64,000 nt of DNA from Adenophora triphylla var. japonica (Eukaryota > Streptophyta > Magnoliopsida > Asterales > Campanulaceae). This document shows positions 45,555-56,341 of this stretch, in pieces (the first letter of the stretch is position 1; every line of letters begins with the position of its first letter). The stretch is from contig JAFEMH010000078.1 of the NCBI GenBank assembly GCA_022495995.1, positions 248,001 to 312,000 on the forward strand, given 5' to 3'. The position numbers and the translations under genes were made by a program. The notes under the pieces were generated by a model, which worked only from the letters and a program-made list of their open reading frames with translations, was not told the DNA's origin and ran no database searches.

Positions 45555-46943
45555 CTACTGTCCTCGAGAAATTATTTCTCCCCTGTTTGCCAAACATACA
45601 ATCCTCACAGATTCCCACGTTGATCGTCTTTCAAACCCGGTAGTAGTCCCTTTGAATAAAGCACCTTCATCCCCCGTCTCACTCATGTGACCCAATCGAC
45701 GGTGCCACAAATTCGTATCACCCTTGCTGCGCCACCGCATCTTGTCCTTGGTGTTATTCGCCAAATACAAAGTCCCCTCCTTATTACCCCGAGCGATCTC
45801 ACAATCCTCCTTGGTAATAACCCAGTTTCTGCAGCCGAAAGTCACCTTGTAACCCTCTTCGTCCAACTGCCCAACTGAAAGTAGGTTTTTTTTCAAACCC
45901 GGAATGTGCCTGACCCCGTTCAGATGTAAGACCTTCCCGTCCGATGCTCCTATTCTGACATCCCCCTTCCCCTTGATTTCCAAAGGCTCGCCATCCGCCA
46001 GATAGACTTTCCCGAAATCACCAGAAGTGTAATTCTCCATCTCTTCCTTATGCCCGCAAGAGTGGAATGATGCCCCCGAATCCAGCACCCATGATTCTAG
46101 TGCACTACTAACACTCAGAACCAGTACATCATCACCTTCGACTGTCACATTCACCTGATTGCCCTTACGATTTGGACAATCCCTCTTGTAGTGTCCCAAC
46201 TCCTTACAATAATAGCACTGCACCGATCCCTTTGCAATCTTTGGTTTGTCTTTGTTGTCCGCAGCTTTGCCCTTACCACTCACCACGTTCTCCCTAGATT
46301 CGGTTCTCCCTTGTTTGCTAGTACCCGGCTTCCCCCTGCTAGTAGTAGCTAAAGCCAATCCCGAAGCATTCGATGTCCCCAACTTCTTCATGCGATTTTC
46401 CTCACCTAAAAGAAAGTCTTTAACATCATCATACTTCAATTTTTTCTTACCTGCTGAAGCGTTGATTGCAGTCACCGTTCCGCTCCAACTTGCCGGTAAA
46501 GAAGCTAGCAACAAGCACGCATAAACCTCGTCATCGAACTTGATCTCCACCGCAGTCAATGAGTCTATAACATCCATAAACTCATCGATGTGCTTAGCCA
46601 AGGATCCTCCCTCTTGCATCTTGAGACTACCCATCTTACGTATCAAATCGACCTTGTTTGCAGCAGATGGAGTTTCAAATCTCTCAGTAAGATAATCCAA
46701 TAGCTCCTGGGTGGTTGTCGCCTTCCTGGTAGTCTTCGCAATCCACTTCGACAAAGTAGATCTAACCACCCCTAGGGCTTTCCGATCCATGAGTTCCCAT
46801 TCTTCCTGATCTTCGTCTTCCGGTTTGACACCCTTCAGAGGCTTGTAGAGATCCTTGTTGTACAAGAGATCCTCAATCTGCATCCTCCAATATCCGTAGT
46901 CAGACCCATCGAATTTCTCAACCGCCTGTTTGTCTTTGCCCAT
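45555..46943 (-). CDS. gag: Copia-3 gag-protease
   Basis: ATG at 46943 (MGKDKQAVEKFDGSDYGYW). The gag core runs over the first 220 codons, the CCHC knuckle is CYYCKELGHYKRDC, the protease active site is WVLDSGASFHSC, and the frame ends in the GAG-pre-integrase domain (LWHRRLGHMSE), 462 codons before the stop. This long intact frame is the best preserved coding piece among the window's retrotransposons. Confidence 0.9.
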   Translation of the reverse strand: MGKDKQAVEKFDGSDYGYWRMQIEDLLYNKDLYKPLKGVKPEDEDQEEWELMDRKALGVVRSTLSKWIAKTTRKATTTQELLDYLTERFETPSAANKVDLIRKMGSLKMQEGGSLAKHIDEFMDVIDSLTAVEIKFDDEVYACLLLASLPASWSGTVTAINASAGKKKLKYDDVKDFLLGEENRMKKLGTSNASGLALATTSRGKPGTSKQGRTESRENVVSGKGKAADNKDKPKIAKGSVQCYYCKELGHYKRDCPNRKGNQVNVTVEGDDVLVLSVSSALESWVLDSGASFHSCGHKEEMENYTSGDFGKVYLADGEPLEIKGKGDVRIGASDGKVLHLNGVRHIPGLKKNLLSVGQLDEEGYKVTFGCRNWVITKEDCEIARGNKEGTLYLANNTKDKMRWRSKGDTNLWHRRLGHMSETGDEGALFKGTTTGFERRSTWESVRIVCLANRGEIISRGQ

Positions 46944-46998
46944 TCTTGATTGCTTGGAACAACTCCCTTGATCTAGAACCAAGTGCTCTGATACCAGT

Positions 46999-47532
46999 TG
47001 TTGTGAATATGGCCCTCCACAAACCAAGCAAACCACAAGAATAATAATCGCACACAAACAAAGCAAAAAGAAATCAAAAATACAGAAAAGACAAGAGAAA
47101 TTGTTAACCCAGTTCACCAATTTGATTGGCTACGTCTGGGGGCACTACCAAGTCAGGATCTTGCACTATGTATGTAAAATATGTGTTACAATGAGAAAAG
47201 AGGCGGAACAAATGCTTATATATGTACCCCGGAATAACAAACAAACCCTAGCTAAGCCCAGGAAAGAAAAAAAAAGGCCCGTCAAACAGTTCCCCTCGGC
47301 CAGACCTTGAGGCGCACGCCTCAAGGCAGTCATGCGGCCGCCCGGAATTGACCCAACACTCGCCTGTCTCTCGGCCTTTGAGGCGCCCGCCAAGCCATGA
47401 GTCATGCGCCCGCCTCACGCTCCCTGCGCCAACGCCAAACAACTGGACGCGAGGCGCCCGCCTCGCCATCCCCAGGCGCCCGCCTCATACTCCTTTGAGA
47501 AATCCTCCCTTGGTTGGTCTTCTATCCCAACA
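46999..47532 (-). repeat. Copia-3 5' LTR
   Basis: Contains a perfect palindrome with 10-base arms (CCTTGAGGCG / CGCCTCAAGG, centre CA) at 47305-47326 and several GAGGCGCCCGCC words after it. Confidence 0.94.
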
Positions 47533-48093
47533 TTGTTTACGTAACAGGACAGGTTGGGTTCATTTCATTCCAAAGGCATACGACCCAAAATCTGATATAC
47601 CATAACAAAATATTATGCTCCATAAATGTTGACCCGACCCAATACCAAATATGGTCTATATGGGTCCATATGTCGTGAGGATCTCGTTAAAGTTTAGATA
47701 TTGCATGATTGGTCTAGTCACATTTATAGTTATGGTTCAGGCCTTGATTTTCGTGCATATGTTAATATTCTCGCCTATATTTCCGCCTATATCTGATATT
47801 GTCGCATGTATGTTGATATTCCCGCATGTATTCCCGCATGTCTGATGTTGACTCTCGCAGCAAGTTGATGTCTCCAGGTACGGAGCGTGCCACGTGTCAA
47901 GTTTCTGGCCTTGGCCTTATCCAAATGAAATCTTTTGATAGATTTTCCCCCCTTTGCATGCGTGACACGTATAAAGTAGAGATAAGATGATAATGATGAG
48001 TCATGGGTCATATAAATATCCCCTCCCTCCATAAAACTAAGGTATGTTTTAAATTGAGCTTTCTCTCTCCTATCTCTCTTTAAAAATATGTTA

Positions 48094-48371
48094 TACTCCC
48101 TCCGTCCCATTACAAATCACACACTTTCCTTTTTGGGCGTCCCACTACAAATCACACACTTCTTAAAATGGCAAAGAATCTTTACTATTTCCTCCACTCA
48201 TTTTCTCTCCTACATTATTTTAATACTCACAACACCATTATAATTTACTATTCCATCTACTCATTCTCTTTCATATTTTACTTTTACACTCACAACATTT
48301 ATATCATTATTATTTTTCTTAATCTACGCGTGAACAGTAAGTGAGTGAATTGTAACGGGACAGAGGGAGTA
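48094..48371. mobile_element. Stowaway-like MITE inside the solo LTR
   Basis: TACTCCCTCCGTCCCATTAC to GTAACGGGACAGAGGGAGTA with TA at both edges; 278 bp. Confidence 0.92.
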
Positions 48372-48543
48372 TATGTTATGAATGGGATTGATGATTCTCA
48401 CGCCGGAGGGTTTTGGGGGGAAAGGCCCCCCACCCCTAACAGTGTTTTGTCTTGTAAGTCCCATATTATTTCGGATCTCGTGGCGGTCCGGCTGCCGTTA
48501 CTACCCCGATTAGTTTCTGTGCAACATTTTTCTATGTAGCATC

Positions 48544-49370
48544 TGTTGGAAATGGGTAACGGAAAGTTAAGTTTGACTTAACGTTGACCTAGGTTTCTAA
48601 CGGAAGTTCGTTATTTGTTAACGAAACTAGTTACAAAATGTATTCTACATTTGTTGTAGACGATCAAACTCATTTAATGTCTCAAAACCATTTAGGGTGA
48701 ATGAGAATTAATGACAAAGGACTTTTGTAACTTAACGAGAGTTAATTAAAGGGTGTTTTGATTTTGTTTGAAGTGCTCGGCCGAGCGAGTCCTTAACTCG
48801 GCCGAGCAGAGCACAAAAATTGGCCAAAGTCTCTGGAGTGATTTGCACGGTCGTGCAAGTCTCTTGACTCGGCCGTGCTGCTTGGTGCTCGGCCGAGCAG
48901 AGTCCTTGACTCGGCCGAGAAGATCCTGAACAGGCACTATTTCAAACAGAAAAGTTGTGTCTCTTCGTGGGAAAAGACACAAACCCCTTGACTCTCTATA
49001 TATACCTCCTCCTCCGAATTTCAATAATTACATACAGTATTTTGACCCTTCCTACCTTCTAGTAAGATAGATTAACATACCCAAATCATTGCATATTGTT
49101 GCATTAAATCCCTCAAAGTCCAAAGTTCCAAACATTGTGTTGTTCGCTAGAGTATTTGATTTGGAGTGCTCCTATCATTTACTTATAAGTCGTTTTATCT
49201 TACAAGAAGATTGCCATTTAAACCGTAAGCACCTGTGCGGGGCAATAACTTCTTACGGAGATTGTATTAAATACAAGACTCGACTTGAATTCTTTTGTTT
49301 CCAATCTCCGTTATCTTTTTCTGTTAAGTTTTTAGTTAGTTCTTGAGAAGCCTACCAAATTTGTCCAACA
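48544..49370 (+). repeat. Copia-4 5' LTR
   Basis: Holds 10-12 bp palindromes built on CTCGGCCGAG (GCTCGGCCGAGC at 48775-48786, others near 48798 and 48891) and an imperfect TTGCACGGTCGTGCAA at 48843-48858. TATATATACC near 48999 is the likely TATA box. Confidence 0.94.
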
Positions 49371-50080
49371 ATCGTAAGAAGTTATTTACGCTTCTTCAAG
49401 ATCTTCAAGATGGCAAACGAGAAAGACTTCACAGAATCAAGTCAAGGGAATGTGACGCCTCCTTCTCAAGGTGACGCTACGTTCAACAATGTTACACCGT
49501 CTCACCCGGTTCATGGTAAGAAACCTCCTTCACGTACAACCTCAAGGGTTGCACCTCTTAATGCTCTCCCTCCGTCTCATGTGTTCGTACATGCGAAAAG
49601 ACCGGGTATTCTTACCGGGATGAACTTTAAAAGGTCGTTTTATCTTACAAGAAGATTGCCATTTAAACCGTAAGCACCTGTGCGGGGCAATAACTTCTTA
49701 CGGAGATTGTATTAAATACAAGACTCGACTTGAATTCTTTTGTTTCCAATCTCCGTTATCTTTTTCTGTTAAGTTTTTAGTTAGTTCTTGAGAAGCCTAC
49801 CAAATTTGTCCAACAATCGTAAGAAGTTATTTACGCTTCTTCAAGATCTTCAAGATGGCAAACGAGAAAGACTTCACAGAATCAAGTCAAGGGAATGTGA
49901 CGCCTCCTTCTCAAGGTGACGCTACGTTCAACAATGTTACACCGTCTCACCCGGTTCATGGTAAGAAACCTCCTTCACGTACAACCTCAAGGGTTGCACC
50001 TCTTAATGCTCTCCCTCCGTCTCATGTGTTCGTACATGCGAAAAGACCGGGTATTCTTACCGGGATGAACTTTAAAAGGT
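49191..50080 (+). repeat. 445-bp tandem duplication across LTR end, leader and gag start
   Basis: 49191-49635 is repeated at 49636-50080 with no difference that I can see. The unit covers the last 180 bases of the 5' LTR, the leader and the first 75 codons of gag, so the element has two gag starts (49410 and 49855) and two copies of the LTR's inner edge. Confidence 0.92.
49410..49673 (+). pseudogene. Copia-4 duplicated gag 5' fragment
   Basis: Same first 75 codons as the gag at 49855 (MANEKDFTESSQGNVTPPSQ), then runs into duplicated LTR sequence and stops. Produced by the tandem duplication. Confidence 0.85.
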
Positions 50081-50580
50081 GGCAACAGAAAATGTTGGTC
50101 TATTTGACAACATTAAAATTGGTGCATTTTCTTTGGGAATATCCACGATTGATATCCGACGAGGATGAATCCAAAGCAAAGAATGAATTGGATACTTGGA
50201 ATCACAGCGATTTCTTGTGTCGCAATTATATTCTTAATGGCTTGGATTACACACAATACAAGGTGTGTTGTGGCATAAAGACCGCGAGAGAACTTTGGGA
50301 CTTTCTCGAGATGCACAATACTATGTCTATTGTGACTAAAAGACCGCAAGTGAACTTGGTGGAAAGAAGGACCGGAAACAAGAGAAAGAAAACCGGGAAA
50401 GTGAAGAGGACCGCCAAGAAGGTCAAAGGTAGTTGTTTTAATTGCGGCAAACCCGGGCATATGGCTAGGGAATGTCGACATCCTAGAATCAACAACCAAG
50501 ATGGAAACCCTCTTCAAGCCAATGTGAATGAAGATAGAAATGTTTCATTGGACTTTGATCAACTTAGCCTAGGGGCATAA
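49855..50580 (+). CDS. gag: Copia-4 gag, internally shortened
   Basis: 241 codons. ITGMNFKRWQQKML-type opening of a Copia gag (GILTGMNFKRWQQKMLVYL), LDTWNHSDFLCRNYILNGL, then after ELWDFLEMHNTM an abrupt change to a basic linker and the CCHC knuckle CFNCGKPGHMAREC. The usual 100 or so residues between are missing, so there has been an internal deletion. No protease follows. Confidence 0.82.
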   Translation: MANEKDFTESSQGNVTPPSQGDATFNNVTPSHPVHGKKPPSRTTSRVAPLNALPPSHVFVHAKRPGILTGMNFKRWQQKMLVYLTTLKLVHFLWEYPRLISDEDESKAKNELDTWNHSDFLCRNYILNGLDYTQYKVCCGIKTARELWDFLEMHNTMSIVTKRPQVNLVERRTGNKRKKTGKVKRTAKKVKGSCFNCGKPGHMARECRHPRINNQDGNPLQANVNEDRNVSLDFDQLSLGA

Positions 50581-52009
50581 GATTGAATTGACCAAAAGTG
50601 GTTGTTGTGTTAGTAAAGGGTACCTTGTTGAAGGACTCCTTAAATTGTAATTGTTTATCCGTCTAAGTGCGAAGAATAAAATTTCAGATTTTATTTACTT
50701 GGTTTGAAGTGTTCCAATTGTTATGGCGTGTTCATTTAGGTCGTGTAAATTTAAATTCACTAAGTCGACGAGTTAATTTAAAATTACTACCTAAAATGAA
50801 ATTTGATTCGCAAAATCAATTGCGATTTCTTTTGTAGAAATCAGTTCAAACCAGAAATAGTAAATAGATAGTTATTTACTTCTATTAATGATTGCATTTG
50901 ATAATGCAAAGTTCATCTTTTGGAAAAGTAAAAGGTAAAACCTTAAAGTTTTAAGTAAACAATAAGGTTTGTGATTCATCTTAATGAACAATTAAGAGTT
51001 TCGAAGTGATAGAGGTGGTTAGTATGTAGTACAGTTTGAAAAATAATTGTTGGGACGCTGACACTTATTTATCAAACGAAAGCTTCTTACACACTCAAAT
51101 CAATTGAAAAAGGAAGATAGAACTTTTAAGGAGATGGTGAACTCCTTATTGATAAGTTCCGTCTTATGTGGGTATACCTAGCAAAGGTAGAAATATCTAA
51201 ACCTAAAGAGGTTAAGATAGGACCCAAAAACCATGGATTACGTTTCCATTGGCAATGCAGTATTCTTCAACCAAGGAAAATGGTTGAAGAGACCTCACTT
51301 AAAACATAGTTATGACTATGTCGTCGGTTCATCTCAAGGAGATGAAATACATTGTAGATAACATGGTTATTACAATTAAATGACTTCACATAAAAGGAAA
51401 ATATTAAATATGAATTAGGATATTCATAAAATATTTGATATGTGGAGGTACACCTCAAGTGTGGGGGTACAAGCTAAATACATAAATATGAACTTCTAGT
51501 ATTAACAGAAACTGTTAAATGTTAACAGTTAAAAGAATGGATCATTATATATTTGGAAGTTATTTGATCTTCCTCCATAATGCTAACCATTGGGTTACAA
51601 ATGGATCCTTAGAAAGGAAATATTCAATGATGACGAATTATGAAATATTCATAAGCCGTTTTATAAATACCTCAAATGTGGGGGTATTTGGCTAAAGTAG
51701 AAATACTTAAGCAAGACACGTTATATTCTTTAAAGAATATACTTCCTTGAAATGATAGGAAATGTATAAAAGAAAATTTATAGAAACTGTAAGTGATTTT
51801 CTTAATAAGAAGAAGAAAACAAGATACAGTTGAAGGACAAATTCATCCTACTCTACTAGGAAGATGGTTGATCTTCCTTATGCAAACCGTTGGGTTGCAA
51901 AAACTAGATGTACCAAGAATGAAACCTTCAAATATTAGACTACAAACGGTCCATCTCAAGTGGAAGATGAAGGACCTAGACGTAGTAAAAGGGCAAGAGT
52001 GGAAAAGTC

Positions 52010-52680
52010 TTTTGGTCCTGATTTTCTATCATTTATGTTGGAAAACGAATCAGCAACTGTTAAGGAAGCGTTATCTGGTCCGGATACTTCGTTCTGGAAA
52101 GAGGCTATTAACAGTGAGATAAAAATTCATAATGCTTAATAATACTTGGGAATTGGTAGATCTCCCTCCAAGTTGCAAACCATTAGGTTGCAATTGGATT
52201 CTTAAAAGAAAGTATAAAGCTTATGGATCTGTTGATAAGTATAAAGCCAGGATAGTTGTCAAAAAGACATGATGATTTATGCAAGATTATCCCAAATGAC
52301 ACAACAGAGCGTTCTATGTCGCACAACCGTGTTGGATCTACTTGTGTATTCATATGGACTAAACAAGCAACTAAACAGTGGCATAAGAAGTTCAATAGAA
52401 CTATGTTATCAAATGGATTCAAGATTAATGAATGTGACAAATGTGTCTACATACATTAAAGGAACATCTGAATCATTTGTTAATAGTCTCTCCTTACGTG
52501 GATAAAAATGGTAGTCATGAATTGATCATGAATACCAAAGACATGTTAAAGAAGAACTTTGACATGAAAGATATGGGATTAGCCGATGTTATATTAGAGA
52601 TAAAGATCTCTAGAACATCTGAAGGATTAGTTCCTTCACAATCCCATTATCTTGAAAAGGTACTTCGAAAGTTCAAATAG
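52010..52680 (+). pseudogene. Copia-4 reverse transcriptase remnants
   Basis: Pieces of RVT_2 in several frames: SFWKEAINSEI, then a TWELVDLPPSC-like stretch (52090-52190), a KYKAYGSVDKYKARIVV-like stretch (52205-52260), TKQATKQWHKKFN (52360-52400), and KKNFDMKDMGLADVILEIKI with SQSHYLEKVLRKF (52550-52680). The YVDD box and integrase are absent. 50581-52009 and 52681-53986 hold only unrecognisable decayed sequence. Confidence 0.75.
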
Positions 52681-53986
52681 ATTCTTGAGAGGTAATCTCT
52701 GTAAAGTAGATTCCTGAAAGGTAGACTCTAAGGAGGTCAAACCACTAAGAGATACTGAATACTTGGAAAGTCGGAACGGTACAGAGATAATAACCACTTG
52801 AAGAAACTGATCGATAGAAGAATTTGATCACTCGAAGGGACTAATCATTCTAGAAAGACTAGAAGTCAATTTGAAATTGTAATCAATCACCGGAATAGTA
52901 TAGTCACAGTACTTAGTGTACTTAAAGATATACTTATCACCGAAAAAGTGTAGTCAGAGTACTTAGTGTACTTAAAGATATACTTATGATTAACGATTAC
53001 AATACCTATGGTATTCAATAGTATGGAATGAATATACTGATTGAATATTCGACACTAGAATACACTCACATTAGTTGGAGTAAAGGTGTCACTTTCCAAG
53101 ATAATATAGCTAACTCAATCTTGTAAAGAATATGAGCTGATAAAATTAGACAAAGCTTAGGAAAAAGCTTATTGGTCTAATAAATTCTTGGAAAAGATAT
53201 TCCTTTGTGGAATAAGTTTATGTCTGCATGACCTAAGGCATTGTGACGACAATGGAAAATAGGAAAAGGTGTAGAACATAGTGGTAAATGGTCTTAGACG
53301 CACTACCATAGTACAATTGATCTCAAAATGCGACTATCACAGCTAGCCATGTGAAGTCATAATCGAGATCAACTGTATAAACTGTTAAGGGGAATGGGTT
53401 TAAAACCCACAACAAAAGGACTTATAGCGGACACTCAACCTTGAGAAATGGAGATCCCAGGCCCTTGGTTCAATGAGACAACCAAGTTATAAGTTCTAGT
53501 AGAGTTACTTGAAAACAACAACTCGGTTTATTAACCCGGAGATGTTGAATACTCATTCCCAGAACGTCCAAGTACTATCACATGCAGCAGTGGTGAGGAT
53601 AAGTTGAGAAAACTTTTAATGATTTCTATACCTACGGGTGGAGTAGTGCATGATACTCCTTATAGTGAGAATCACCTATATAAAGCGAGAGGTAATAAGG
53701 CCGCCTCTAAATGAACGCTTATAAATGAGATACGGTCCAGGGCCAAAATGGACAAAAACGTGAGAACAATAATTGTTAGAGCTATTATTATGTGAGTATT
53801 ATTGTCTTGGTATACACCCGACAGTCACTGGTTCAAAGCGACTCGCTACCAAATGGCTAGTATATCCGATAATATTTCACTAGGGAAGATTCAAGGCCAC
53901 AAGCTATCTATCCCGATGTAATAATAGTTCGCCGGAAATTTGGACGAAATTGCATTCATGCATTAATTGTCATTCATGTGGGGGAT

Positions 53987-54813
53987 TGTTGGAAATGGGT
54001 AACGGAAAGTTAAGTTTGACTTAACGTTGACCTAGGTTTCTAACGGAAGTTCGTTATTTGTTAACGAAACTAGTTACAAAATGTATTCTACATTTGTTGT
54101 AGACGATCAAACTCATTTAATGTCTCAAAACCATTTAGGGTGAATGAGAATTAATGACAAAGGACTTTTGTAACTTAACGAGAGTTAATTAAAGGGTGTT
54201 TTGATTTTGTTTGAAGTGCTCGGCCGAGCGAGTCCTTAACTCGGCCGAGCAGAGCACATAAATTGGCCAAAGTCTCTGGAGTGATTTGCACGGCCGTGCA
54301 AGTCTCTTGACTCGGCCGTGCTGCTTGGTGCTCGGCCGAGCAGAGTCCTTGACTCGGCCGAGCAGATCCTGAACAGGCACTATTTCAAACAGAAAAGTTG
54401 TGTCTCTTCGTGGGAAAAGACACAAACCCCTTGACTCTCTATATATACCTCCTCCTCCGAATTTCAATAATTACATACAGTATTTTGACTCTTCCTACCC
54501 TCTAGTAAGATAGATTAACATACCCAAATCATTGCATATTGTTGCATTAAATCCCTCAAAGTCCAAAGTTCCAAACATTGTGTTGTTCGCTAGAGTATTT
54601 GATTTGGAGTGCTCCTATCATTTACTTATAAGTCGTTTTATCTTACAAGAAGATTGCCATTTAAACCGTAAGCACCTGTGCGGGGCAATAACTTCTTACG
54701 GAGATTGTATTAAATACAAGACTCGACTTGAATTCTTTTGTTTCCAATCTCCGTTATCTTTTTCTGTTAAGTTTTTAGTTAGTTCTTGAGAAGCCTACCA
54801 AATTTGTCCAACA
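53987..54813 (+). repeat. Copia-4 3' LTR
   Basis: Same structure; here TTGCACGGCCGTGCAA (54286-54301) is a perfect 16-bp palindrome. Confidence 0.94.
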
Positions 54814-54824
54814 GCATCAAAATC

Positions 54825-55719
54825 CTTGGCTCCATCAAACATCAAAGTAAATTTGAATGCATTCAGATAATTAAATGTAGAATAAAATCTAGATAGAATA
54901 GATATTCAATAAACTTAGTACGTGAAATTTCAGAGTGTGATCAAATTTAAAACTTTTTTCGACATTCAATTTAGGGAGGATGTGACGGAGGTGAAAGTAC
55001 CATTTTTAATGCTGCAATAGAAATTGTTTGGAAGGCCAAAGAATTCCTTTCCTAATATGGGTTCTTAACTAGTGTGAGGGCATTTGCTAGCAAGCAACCA
55101 CATCAAGCTGTTTGGTTGATGGGAGAATAGCCCAAGCATTTTCCTTAAATAATGAGGAAGGAAAATCGAGGTACAAAATTTTGACAATAACAAATTAAAT
55201 CACATGCAGTGGCAAATACCCCAGCATCTATGATCTACTCTTAAATTTAAGCCTTAGACATGAGCAAAGAAAAAAAGTAACTTGTGAGAGTCTTAAGTGG
55301 GAGTATATAGTCAATTCATCTCCAAAAAATAGTCTCATTTAACAAATTTAAGATTGTAGTTTTAATCATTCATACCAATTTTTAAGTTGCACCAACATTA
55401 TTATATTTATGTATTTTATTGTTATTTGTTTTAAAAACTTGAGTGAGACCGTCTCATCCTGTGAGACGGGCTGCCCGCCCCGCACAAGCCTTGATCCGTG
55501 CGCTCAGCGTTCGACACGTGTCTCTTTAAAAAAAAACCTCCAACAACTTTAAAATGAAATAACTTGAGATTTTGAAGTAAAAAAAAAATTTCGAAAAGGC
55601 CGTTGTGTTCGTCTCGATGAGACGAATCAAAGTAGCAGCGTCATGATATGTTTTGAATTATTTTTGTAAAATCATATTTTGTGACAAACAAAAAAGTTGA
55701 GCTATTCGTCACCTCAAAT
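54825..55719. other. Intron 1 remnant
   Basis: No gene. Near 55445-55475 the hairpin GACCGTCTCATCCTGTGAGACGG and nearby CGTCTCGATGAGACG look like parts of a small repeat. The rest is AT-rich intron sequence. Confidence 0.5.
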
Positions 55720-56341
55720 CAGGGGCGGATCCAGGGGGGGGCAGGCGGGGGCACTCGCCCCCCCCCCCAGCGGCGGAAATGCAGTGGAAATTTTTTTCTT
55801 TTGCCCCCACCATATTTTTGTTATATATGTATATATATAATTAACTTCAAGATTAACATCAGTGAGTGGTGTGGTTCAGCGGTAGAAGGGGTGAAGTTAA
55901 AGCCTTTGTTGTTTCCTTCCAAATCCATGTTCGAACCCTGCTACCTACATTTTCAATTAATTTTATTTGTCTTCCATCTTTGCTATTCTTTCTCTTAATT
56001 TCCTCACATTTTTTCAATCTTAATTAATTCGTTAGGCTTTTCCCATTTTTTTTGTTTTTGGTCTTTCTTCCTATTATCCCAAGTTTAATTAGCAAATTTG
56101 AATTTCTTTTTTGTACGAGTAATATATATTAATAAATTATTTGCGTTAAATACTTCAACATTATTTCAATTGTTCTTTGAATTATTTACTTTTATCATTT
56201 TTGTTAACTAAAATATATTGTATTTCATGGATCCGACCCATTTTTTACTTGTCCGACCCGAAAAATTTTTTTCGGGGGCGCTGCCCCCGAACCCCCGTGT
56301 AATCTTGCCCCCCCCTCGGCCAATTCCTGGCTCCGCCCCTG
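55720..56341. mobile_element. hAT-type MITE carrying a tRNA-like segment
   Basis: Termini CAGGGGCGGATCCAGG and CCTGGCTCCGCCCCTG form an inverted repeat. Flanked by the 8-bp direct repeat CCTCAAAT (55712-55719 and 56342-56349), the hAT signature. 622 bp. No transposase. G- and C-runs near both ends. Confidence 0.92.
55862..55943 (+). repeat. tRNA-like pol III promoter (SINE-type) within the MITE
   Basis: A-box-like GTGGTTCAGCGGTAGAA at 55871-55887 and B-box-like GTTCGAACCCTG at 55929-55940, spaced about 40 bases apart as in tRNA genes and tRNA-derived SINEs. A full cloverleaf is not formed (the T stem is imperfect), so this is not called a tRNA gene. Confidence 0.6.

Larger units (their letters stand above)
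42419..47532 (-). mobile_element. Copia-3: LTR retrotransposon in intron 1
   Basis: 5114 bp. LTRs of 534 bp at 46999-47532 (5') and 42419-42952 (3'), nearly identical; TSD TTGTT at 42414-42418 and 47533-47537. The initiator-Met primer site TGGTATCAGAGCAC (minus strand, 46983-46996) lies two bases inside the 5' LTR. A polypurine tract ending GTGGGAGAT adjoins the 3' LTR. Copia domain order. Confidence 0.95.
48544..54813 (+). mobile_element. Copia-4: decayed, probably nonautonomous LTR element
   Basis: 6270 bp in + orientation. LTRs of 827 bp at 48544-49370 and 53987-54813 (TGTTGGAAATGG to TTGTCCAACA), TSD GCATC at 48539-48543 and 54814-54818, polypurine tract GTGGGGGAT before the 3' LTR. The two LTRs differ at only about five to ten places, yet the interior has just a shortened gag and scattered RT pieces. 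It most likely moved as a defective element using enzymes from relatives. No tRNA-Met primer site is seen after the 5' LTR. Confidence 0.94.
47593..54819 (+). repeat. Solo LTR of a Gypsy element, split by later insertions
   Basis: Starts TGATATACCATAAC at 47593 and ends GCATCA at 54814-54819, with a 5-bp TSD AAATC at 47588-47592 and 54820-54824. Inside are a TATA-like ATATAAATATCCC near 48011 and GATTCTCACGCCGGAGGG near 48393, the latter shared with the 13.4-kb Gypsy LTR, so a related lineage. It is interrupted by a Stowaway (48094-48371) and by Copia-4 (48544-54813), which landed one base short of its end. Net length about 670 bp. No internal Gypsy sequence is present. Confidence 0.85.

Noticed and set aside
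55862..55943. A genuine tRNA gene
   Set aside because: A- and B-box motifs are present, but acceptor and T stems do not pair and it lies inside a bounded MITE.
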